A program made the position numbers and the translations under genes. Below are positions 1-5,220 of a stretch of DNA of 5,220 bases, one piece after another. Numbering within the stretch: position 1 is the stretch's first letter; every line of letters starts with the position of its first letter. The notes under the pieces were generated by a model that saw only the letters and a list, made by a program, of their open reading frames with translations, was not told the DNA's origin and made no database searches. Source of the stretch: Bacteroidaceae bacterium (GTDB lineage: Bacteria > Bacteroidota > Bacteroidia > Bacteroidales > Bacteroidaceae); assembly GCA_900768625.1 (NCBI GenBank), contig CAAGDO010000076.1:1-5220 (forward strand), in the 5' to 3' direction.

Positions 1-300
1 ATAGCCCACAAAGAAAACATTGACGCTCATTAACGGCCCATTGGCGGACATTAACGTTGAAAAACCGCGCGAAGCGCAAATATCCACGTACGAAGCCCCC
101 AGCACTCCTCTTATTCATCGTAATGGGTGTGAAATAGAATATCAGTATCTTCACATAGGAAGCACGTTCTCGGGCGCATCCATACGTTTCCATTTGTCCG
201 TCCGGAACTTACGCGTTCCGTGCGCGCTTTCGTTTTGCCCGAAAAATAGGGTGATATACAACATTTCTTCACCAAAACGGGAAAGATGTTGAAGATTTGT
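1..300. other. Upstream non-coding region
   Basis: No gene is supported here. On the + strand, the three frames entering from the left edge all stop by position 33, so at most ten codons of an upstream + strand gene could be present. A 90-codon open frame from 20 to 292 has no recognisable domain, signal peptide or repeat, and it lies in sequence visibly less G+C-rich than the gene that follows. On the minus strand, ATG codons at 51-49, 30-28 and 20-18 are open to the left edge, so the start of a leftward gene cannot be excluded. The one notable signal is the phased repeat at 18-58, described separately. The rest (59-300) shows no RNA gene, insertion-sequence end or strong hairpin that I can support. 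Confidence 0.6.
18..58 (-). promoter_or_regulatory. Phased CATTnnCG repeats, possible LytTR operator
   Basis: Four copies of CATTnnCG start at 18 (CATTGACG), 28 (CATTAACG), 39 (CATTGGCG) and 49 (CATTAACG), so they repeat every 10 or 11 bases, about one helical turn. On the minus strand the two identical copies read AACGTTAAT (58-50) and GCCGTTAAT (37-29), separated by 12 bases. LytTR-family response regulators are known to bind paired direct repeats close to [TA][AC][CA]GTTN[AG][TG] with a 12-13 base spacer. The first site fits at every position and the second at all but the first base. Further along on the minus strand, a TTTG at 12-9 could be the -33 element of a leftward promoter whose -7 element lies outside the window. 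The repeat is seen directly; the operator role is inferred. The copies also contain minus-strand ATG codons, so this could instead be the start of a leftward gene. Confidence 0.35.
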
Positions 301-331
301 TTTGTTTTCCATCCGATTAAACGTACCTTTG
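301..331 (+). promoter_or_regulatory. Bacteroidota sigma-ABfr-type promoter
   Basis: TTTG at 301-304 is followed by 19 bases and then TACCTTTG at 324-331. This matches the Bacteroidota housekeeping promoter pattern, a -33 TTTG and a -7 TAnnTTTG about 19-21 bases apart. Transcription would be expected to begin around 336-338, giving a leader of roughly 105 bases before the ATG at 442. The promoter lies inside an in-frame 5' extension of the large gene (open from an ATG at 286), which argues strongly that the extension is not translated. Confidence 0.75.
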
Positions 332-334
332 CAA

Positions 335-395
335 GGCTTCAGCCGCATAACGCGGCAAGCCGTTCCCCATGTGCATACCTATATATATGGGGGAC
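335..395 (+). promoter_or_regulatory. Two adjacent hairpins at the mRNA 5' end
   Basis: Hairpin 1 pairs GGCTT (335-339) with AAGCC (357-361) and GCCGC (342-346) with GCGGC (352-356), with a two-base CA bulge and a five-base loop. Hairpin 2 begins at the next base: 362-370 pairs with 387-395 over nine pairs, one of them G-U, closing a 16-base loop. The helices touch, so they could stack coaxially. The predicted transcription start falls at the foot of hairpin 1, so the message would begin almost directly with a stem. Neither hairpin is followed by a T-tract, so they do not look like an attenuator. After 395 comes a largely unstructured, A/T-rich stretch (396-441) with no Shine-Dalgarno sequence, as is usual for Bacteroidota start regions. 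An RNA-stabilising or regulatory role is inferred; no known riboswitch class is recognised. Confidence 0.5.
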
Positions 396-441
396 CCCGG
401 CAACGACCAAAATACAATCATTATATATCACATCTCCGCTT

Positions 442-3400
442 ATGCACCGATTTACATCGCTCTGCGCTCTGGCAGTCGGACTGACCATGACGTCGGCCCG
501 AGTGGCAGCACAGAACACCACTGCATCTGACAGCGTCGACTTCGTGGGCTTCATGGCCTACTCCGACGCGTGGACAGACGGCAACAAGGTGGATCCGCAG
601 GGAGGATTCTATTCCTTCACCGACGATCCCAACACGCCATTCTCCCCCTGCAGCATCTACGGCCGCGTGGAGGGCACCGAAGTGAGCACCACGTTCCACG
701 ATGACGAAGCCTTCTCCGTGAAGGTGAGCGGCTACTGGTACAAGTACTCCGTGGGCACCTCCCACGTCAATGCCTACACCTGGAAGGAAACCTCCTCCAC
801 GGATTTGGGCACAGGCTACGTCGAAGGCATCGCCGAGGACATCACCTACAGCTATGCCGACGGCAAGACCTACGCCGTGACCTACAACAAAATGGGTAAC
901 TCCGAATTTGGTTACCTCTGCACCGTTGACGAGCAGACGGGTCAGTTCACCCGCATCGCCCAGATCCCCTTCATGTACACCGTGGCCGCCGACGCCACCG
1001 GACAGCTCTGGAGCATCGGAGCCGATGGTGCCCTCTACCGCCTCGACCGTGTGACCGGCGTAGCCTCCAAGGTGGGAAAGACAGGTTTCATTCCCAAAGA
1101 ATGCCAGCAGAGCGCCACGTTCGACCTCCGCACAGGCAAACTCTATTGGGCCATCAACGGTTTCGCTGAATCCGACAACACGCACCTCAACATCGTGTGT
1201 GGTATCGTTTCCGTTGACACCGCAACGGGTAAGGCCACCGTCGTACGCACCTTCCCCCGCTATGAGCGCTTCAGCTCCCTCTTCGTGCGCGATGCCCATC
1301 CCTCAGCCCCCGACCGTTTGACTTCGCTCAACGTCGATGCCGAGGACGGCGAGGGTACCACGGGCAGCGCCTCATTCACCCTCCCTTCGCTCACCTACAG
1401 CCAGCAGACACTCACGGGCAACGTCAGCTACGTGGTGACCCTCGACGGCGAAAAGATCGCTGAAGGCAGCGGTGAGGCCGGCACCCCCGTCACCCTTCCC
1501 GTTGATTTCGCCACGGCAGGTGCCCACACCGTGGCCGTGCAATGCTCGGCCAACGGCCACAGCAATCCCTGGGCCCGTCTCACGGTCTATGCCGGAACGG
1601 ACACCCCCGCCGCTCCCACCAACCTCAAAGTGGAGGCAGACGACATGCAGGCCAGTGTGAAAGTGACCTGGGATGCCGTGACCAAGGGTGCCAACGATGG
1701 CTATATCAACCCCGAAGAAATCACCTACAACGTCGTGCGCATGCCCTCCAACACCCTTGTCGGCCGCGCCCTCACGACCAATTCCTTCGTCGATACCCCG
1801 AAGACGCCCTGCCAGCGCATCCGCTACGTGGTGACCGCCACCTACAAGCGCAAGACGAGCGACCGCACCTTCTCTGAATGGGTGCGCGCGGGAAAGAGCT
1901 GGGATATGCCGTTCACCGAAATGTTTGAAGCGGAGGAAGACTTCAACAAATTCACCACCGTCGATGCCAACGGCGATGGCGGTGACTACTGGGAAGCCCC
2001 CTCATGGAAGTATGACAACGCCTACGGTGCTGCCTTCTACTATAACAAGAAAGCCTACGCCGCAGCCGACGACTGGCTTATCACCCCGCCCCTGGCCTTC
2101 GACGCCACGAAGCTCTATAAGGTGACCTTCCAGACCTACGGCTACTATGGCTATACCAACCACCTCCAGCTGGCCGTCGGCGCGCAGCCCACAGCCGAAG
2201 CCATGGGCAAGGCCCTTCTCGACAAGGAATACGTCTCCACGATGAACAGCGTGAAGACCTTCTCCGCCTACATCGTGCCCGGAGCAGACACCCGCTACGT
2301 GGGTTTCCACAACATCAGCACCGAACACGACCACATGAGCATCGACAACATCTGTGTCGAGGAAATCAGTTCCAACCTCGTGCCTGCAGCTCCCGAACTG
2401 AGCCGCGTCAACGGAAAGGTGGGAGCCGTGAAGCTTTATTTCAACGCCCCCGCACTCAACGCCCGCGGCGACAAGATGCAAGGCAAGGTCGACGTGCGCA
2501 TCTATTGCGGCACCGAAACGAAACCCGCCGCCACCTTCGAGGTCGAACCCGGCGCAGCCGTGCAGTGGACCGACCAGTGGGCCGCCGCCATGGTCAATGT
2601 ATATCGCATCGCAGCTGTCAACGCTGAAGGCGAGGGTATCCCCATCGAGGTGACCTACGACCTGACAGAAACGGAAGCACAGGCTCCCGAGGACGTGAAG
2701 GCCGAAGCCCTCTCCGACGATGCCGTGCGCATCACCTGGAAGCGCCCTGCAGCGGCTACGGGAGCTGTTCAGTATGCCCTCTATCGCGTGTATGACTTCA
2801 ACCGCACGCTCCTGGCCAACCATCTCGACGGCTTCGAATTCGTCGACACCCATGCCAGCGAACCCCTCCCCGAAGGCACTCCGCAAGGCGCTGTGACCTA
2901 CGTGGTGGAATCCGTCAACAGTGTCGGTACCGGCGGTAGCACGACTTCCGCCGATGTGCGTGTGGGCAAAGCCTATCCGCTGCCCTTCGCCGAAACCTGG
3001 TTCCAGCAGTCAACGGCCACCAATCCTTGGGGACTGGAAGGAACGGGCAACGCTTCATGGATTGTGGAAGGCTACGGCTATGACCCCTCAACGCCTGGAC
3101 AGGACGGCGCCGGCATGGTGAAATTCACCGTCAACTATGCCTCCGGTCTCACTCCCGCACAGGCCTCCTACATCTCGCCCTCGATCGACTTCACGTCGCT
3201 CCGCAACCCGGTGGCTCGTTTCTATATCTACTGCCACCCCTCTCTCAGCGACCAGCTCCGCGTGACCGTTTCTGCCCGTTCGGACAACGGCGAGACCATC
3301 GCCCTCCCCGCTGCCACCTTTGCCGCCAAGGCCGACGAAGCAGGTTGGAAGGAATGCGTCGTTTCGCTTGATGCCGCCAAGGCGCTGACCCGCGGCCATC

Positions 3401-4851
3401 TCGTCTTCACGGGCGAAGGCACCGTGGCCGGACAGAACCTTCATCTCGACAATCTCACCATCACGGGTGAAAGCTATACGACCGATGCACGCGTCACCTC
3501 ACTCGAAGTGCCCGCCACCGTCGTGGCCGGACGTGAGCACGACGTGACCGTGCGCGTGAAGAACTGCGGTGCCAAGGCGCTCCGCAACGTGAAGGTGACC
3601 CTCGTCGTGGGCAATGAGGAATTGGCCGACGAGACGATTGACGAGATCGCTGTCGACGAAAGCGAAGAGCTCGTCATGAGCTACGAACCCGAACAGGCCG
3701 GCACCGTGCAGCTCGAGGCCCGCGTGACGGCCGAAGGCGACGAACAGCCGCTCAACGATGCGCTGACGCGCACCGTTGTGGTGGACGAAGCCACATTGGC
3801 CTATATCAACACCCTGCAGGGCGACCTCAGCGAAGACCGCCGCGACGTGACGCTCACGTGGAATGCGCCCACGGCCACTTCCACCGTGCAGCAGACGACC
3901 GACGATTTCGAATCCTACGATGACTTTGCCATCAGCGACCTCGGCGGATGGACCCTCCACGACGGCGACGGCGTGCTCCCCTTCACCTTCAAGGACGCTA
4001 CGAGCAACGTGATCGAATGGCCCAACAACACTTCGCTCCAGGCATTCATCGTGTTCAACCCCTCGAAGACGGTGCTTTCAGGTGCCATCCTGCCCCACAG
4101 CGGCGAGAAGTCGATGGTCAGCTTCGGTTCGCCCTATGCGCAGAACAATGACTGGCTCATCTCGCCCCGTCTCTCGGGCCATGAGCAGCTCATCTCCTTC
4201 TATGCCCGCGGCATCGACAGCCAGGCTGCAAGAGAATATTTCCGCGTGCTCTATTCAACCACCGACACGCTCACAACGAGTTTCCACCCCGTGAGCGGAA
4301 CGAAGCCCCTCATGGGTGGAACGGAATGGAAGGAATATGTGTTCAATCTTCCTGAAGGCGCCCGCTATTTCGCCATCCAGTATATGGGTATCCAGCAGAG
4401 CGGCCTGATGGTCGACGACGTATGCTTCTCCGGCTACTACGCGGCTTCGGCCCGCCCCGATGCCTATGTCATCTATCGCAACGGCAAGGAAATCGCCACT
4501 GTCGACAAACTCTCCTTCACTGACTCCTATGCTGAGGCTCTTGCAGCCGACGCCGTGGTGAGCTATCAGGTGCAGGCCGTCTACGGCAGTCTCGTTTCCG
4601 AACTCTCCGCTCCCTTCACCATCGCTCCTGCCGGAATCGAAGGCAACGTAACGGCTGACGCTACGGCCTGGACCGTCACTCCGCAGCGCGGTGCCATCCG
4701 CATCGCCCGTCTCGCCGGCCTCACAGCCACCGTGTTGACTGCCGACGGACGCATCGCTGCCACCGTGAAGGCCGACGCAACCGTGACGCTCCCCGCAGGC
4801 GTCTACGTCGTCACTGCCGGCACCACCAGCCGTAAGGTCGTGGTGATGTGA
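442..4851 (+). CDS. Exported multidomain surface protein (FnIII / choice-of-anchor J / T9SS-like tail)
   Basis: This is a 1469-residue exported protein, probably a cell-surface or secreted adhesin-like protein; no catalytic motif is visible. The start at 442 is chosen because a signal peptide follows at once: His-Arg, a hydrophobic core at residues 7-16, and a likely cut after Val-Ala-Ala, leaving Gln24 first. Residues 133-286 look like beta-propeller blades, with repeated DGK/TGQ/TGK-[LT]-[YW] strands and turns DEQTG (163), DRVTG (202) and DTATG (259). FnIII/Ig-like modules lie at about 292-388, 389-485, 646-745 and 748-845. Jelly-roll domains (cleaved adhesin / choice-of-anchor J) lie at about 490-643 (DDWLITPPL at 543, IDNICVEE near the end), 846-1010 (LDNLTI near 1002) and 1154-1331 (NDWLISPRL at 1236, VDDVCF near 1324). 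A CARDB-like domain spans about 1012-1117. The third jelly-roll interrupts an FnIII module (1118-1143 plus 1337-1395). The tail (1400-1469), with TADGR and LPAGVYVV then Arg-Lys-Val, resembles a T9SS type A sorting domain but lacks a clear PNP motif. DANGDG at 508-513 could bind calcium. The ligand is unknown. Confidence 0.92.
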   Translation: MHRFTSLCALAVGLTMTSARVAAQNTTASDSVDFVGFMAYSDAWTDGNKVDPQGGFYSFTDDPNTPFSPCSIYGRVEGTEVSTTFHDDEAFSVKVSGYWYKYSVGTSHVNAYTWKETSSTDLGTGYVEGIAEDITYSYADGKTYAVTYNKMGNSEFGYLCTVDEQTGQFTRIAQIPFMYTVAADATGQLWSIGADGALYRLDRVTGVASKVGKTGFIPKECQQSATFDLRTGKLYWAINGFAESDNTHLNIVCGIVSVDTATGKATVVRTFPRYERFSSLFVRDAHPSAPDRLTSLNVDAEDGEGTTGSASFTLPSLTYSQQTLTGNVSYVVTLDGEKIAEGSGEAGTPVTLPVDFATAGAHTVAVQCSANGHSNPWARLTVYAGTDTPAAPTNLKVEADDMQASVKVTWDAVTKGANDGYINPEEITYNVVRMPSNTLVGRALTTNSFVDTPKTPCQRIRYVVTATYKRKTSDRTFSEWVRAGKSWDMPFTEMFEAEEDFNKFTTVDANGDGGDYWEAPSWKYDNAYGAAFYYNKKAYAAADDWLITPPLAFDATKLYKVTFQTYGYYGYTNHLQLAVGAQPTAEAMGKALLDKEYVSTMNSVKTFSAYIVPGADTRYVGFHNISTEHDHMSIDNICVEEISSNLVPAAPELSRVNGKVGAVKLYFNAPALNARGDKMQGKVDVRIYCGTETKPAATFEVEPGAAVQWTDQWAAAMVNVYRIAAVNAEGEGIPIEVTYDLTETEAQAPEDVKAEALSDDAVRITWKRPAAATGAVQYALYRVYDFNRTLLANHLDGFEFVDTHASEPLPEGTPQGAVTYVVESVNSVGTGGSTTSADVRVGKAYPLPFAETWFQQSTATNPWGLEGTGNASWIVEGYGYDPSTPGQDGAGMVKFTVNYASGLTPAQASYISPSIDFTSLRNPVARFYIYCHPSLSDQLRVTVSARSDNGETIALPAATFAAKADEAGWKECVVSLDAAKALTRGHLVFTGEGTVAGQNLHLDNLTITGESYTTDARVTSLEVPATVVAGREHDVTVRVKNCGAKALRNVKVTLVVGNEELADETIDEIAVDESEELVMSYEPEQAGTVQLEARVTAEGDEQPLNDALTRTVVVDEATLAYINTLQGDLSEDRRDVTLTWNAPTATSTVQQTTDDFESYDDFAISDLGGWTLHDGDGVLPFTFKDATSNVIEWPNNTSLQAFIVFNPSKTVLSGAILPHSGEKSMVSFGSPYAQNNDWLISPRLSGHEQLISFYARGIDSQAAREYFRVLYSTTDTLTTSFHPVSGTKPLMGGTEWKEYVFNLPEGARYFAIQYMGIQQSGLMVDDVCFSGYYAASARPDAYVIYRNGKEIATVDKLSFTDSYAEALAADAVVSYQVQAVYGSLVSELSAPFTIAPAGIEGNVTADATAWTVTPQRGAIRIARLAGLTATVLTADGRIAATVKADATVTLPAGVYVVTAGTTSRKVVVM

Positions 4852-4881
4852 GAATGAGAATAGGCATTGCCTGAATTAAAA

Positions 4882-4958
4882 AGAAAATCACACGGAAATC
4901 ATACGTTCCAGTTTATCCGCGAGGGTAAGGGGAGGGCGTGATTCCCGTGTGGTTTTTT
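4882..4958 (+). terminator. Rho-independent terminator, long branched-looking hairpin, probably bidirectional
   Basis: The stem pairs 4882-4901 with 4939-4958: twenty positions, including two G-U pairs (4883/4957 and 4888/4952) and one A-C mismatch (4896/4944). The 3' arm ends in six T's (4953-4958). The stem starts 30 bases after the stop codon. The 37-base interior is itself foldable: 4912-4918 pairs with 4923-4929 around a GCGA loop, which has the GNRA form, and 4906-4909 can pair with 4931-4934. On the opposite strand the A-rich 5' flank (4878-4887) becomes a T-rich tract, so the element could also stop transcription arriving from the right. The terminator call rests on the stem and T-tract; the inner folding is inferred from base pairing alone. 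Confidence 0.8.
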
Positions 4959-5149
4959 CGTTTATGGGGGCTGCGCCGTACATACGCCGTATGGCAGTAA
5001 AGCGTATTGAAGCAGAAACTTCATTACTGTCCGGTAAAACTTTTTGGATGCATCAGAATCTCTAGCAATCATGCTGGATGTTCCCTATCTTCCATTTTGG
5101 GGGGCTTACTTGCTCTGCCCCATTGCTACTATTTGACCGGCTGTCCGCT
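4959..5149. other. Downstream non-coding region
   Basis: With the gene's 3' trailer and the flanking sequence to 5220, this forms about 370 bases without a supported gene. Two minor symmetries are visible. CATACG-C-CGTATG at 4981-4993 is a 13-base odd palindrome, and GGGGC (5101-5105) can pair with GCCCC (5117-5121). A TACTATTTG at 5127-5135 resembles a -7 element but has one base too many between TA and TTTG and no properly spaced TTTG upstream. I see no RNA gene, insertion-sequence end or array here. Confidence 0.55.
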
Positions 5150-5182
5150 AAAATGTGGATGAAGACCTATCATCCATCCACA
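5150..5182 (-). terminator. Possible terminator of a convergent gene
   Basis: TGTGGATG (5154-5161) and CATCCACA (5175-5182) form a perfect eight-base inverted repeat around a 13-base loop. Read on the minus strand, the stem is followed directly by TTTT (5153-5150), the form of a weak intrinsic terminator. One minus-strand frame entering from the right edge is open for nine codons and ends in TAA at 5193-5191, eight bases before the stem, which would suit the end of a leftward gene. That is too little coding sequence to call a gene. The alternative is a + strand gene beginning at the ATG at 5153 or 5159, open to the right edge, in which case the repeat would be coincidental. Confidence 0.3.
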
Positions 5183-5220
5183 CTACAATCTTACAGAACA
5201 CGCACAATAAGCTTTTTGAG

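Noticed and set aside
250..273. GGTGA...TCACC inverted repeat before the promoter
   Set aside because: Five pairs around a 14-base loop is too weak to support as an operator or hairpin without conservation evidence.
20..292. 90-codon + strand open frame
   Set aside because: No recognisable domain or signal, composition of non-coding sequence, and it overlaps the phased repeat. Nothing supports translation.
286..441. In-frame 5' extension of the large gene from an ATG at 286 (52 extra codons)
   Set aside because: It contains the promoter and both leader hairpins, would bury the signal peptide internally, and its composition is unlike the coding body. The start at 442 is followed at once by a good signal peptide.
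421..1299. Long minus-strand open frame of 292 codons opposite the gene's 5' part
   Set aside because: It is a shadow of the G+C-rich coding strand, rich in Gly, Val, Ala and His, with no domain and no promoter.
2002..2886. Minus-strand open frame of 294 codons
   Set aside because: Same reasoning: it mirrors the codon pattern of the sense gene and shows no protein family features.
4862..4872. AGGCA-T-TGCCT palindrome just after the stop codon
   Set aside because: The RNA stem is at most four pairs around a three-base loop and has no T-tract. Such short symmetry is expected by chance.
4923..4936. G-rich run that might form a G-quadruplex
   Set aside because: Only three runs of three or more G's are present, and they are better explained as the purine strand of the inner terminator stem.
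5096..5135. TTTG and TACTATTTG resembling a + strand promoter
   Set aside because: The -7-like element has three bases between TA and TTTG instead of two, and the upstream TTTG is about 28 bases away rather than 19-21.

Overview
The window holds one large gene on the + strand, with about 440 bases of non-coding sequence before it and about 370 after it. It looks like DNA from a G+C-rich member of the Bacteroidota, most plausibly a Prevotella-like member of the Bacteroidales. The evidence is a Bacteroidota-type promoter (TTTG, 19 bases, TAccTTTG), no Shine-Dalgarno sequence before the start codon, a signal peptide whose predicted mature protein begins with glutamine, and a C-terminal domain resembling type IX secretion (T9SS) sorting domains. 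The genus is an inference; the phylum is well supported.

Layout. Positions 1-300 have no convincing gene. Near the left edge (18-58) there is a phased set of CATTnnCG repeats; read on the minus strand, two of them fit a LytTR-type operator. The promoter is at 301-331. The predicted transcript starts with two back-to-back hairpins (335-361 and 362-395), followed by a 46-base A/T-rich stretch leading to the ATG at 442. The gene (442-4851, 1469 aa) encodes an exported multidomain surface protein: signal peptide, beta-propeller-like region, fibronectin-III/Ig-like modules, three jelly-roll domains of the cleaved-adhesin/choice-of-anchor-J type, a CARDB-like domain and a T9SS-like tail. A long hairpin ending in a T-tract (4882-4958) terminates it, probably in both directions. 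The remainder, 4959-5220, has no supported gene. A stem-loop followed by T's on the minus strand (5150-5182) hints that a convergent gene ends just inside the right edge.

The gene appears to be a single-gene transcription unit with its own promoter and terminator. No enzyme, mobile element, CRISPR array or RNA gene is visible. Proteins of this modular type are common in Bacteroidales, so the coding region itself is not a new system. The less ordinary signals are the structured mRNA ends, the jelly-roll domain inserted into a fibronectin module, and the phased repeat at the left edge.
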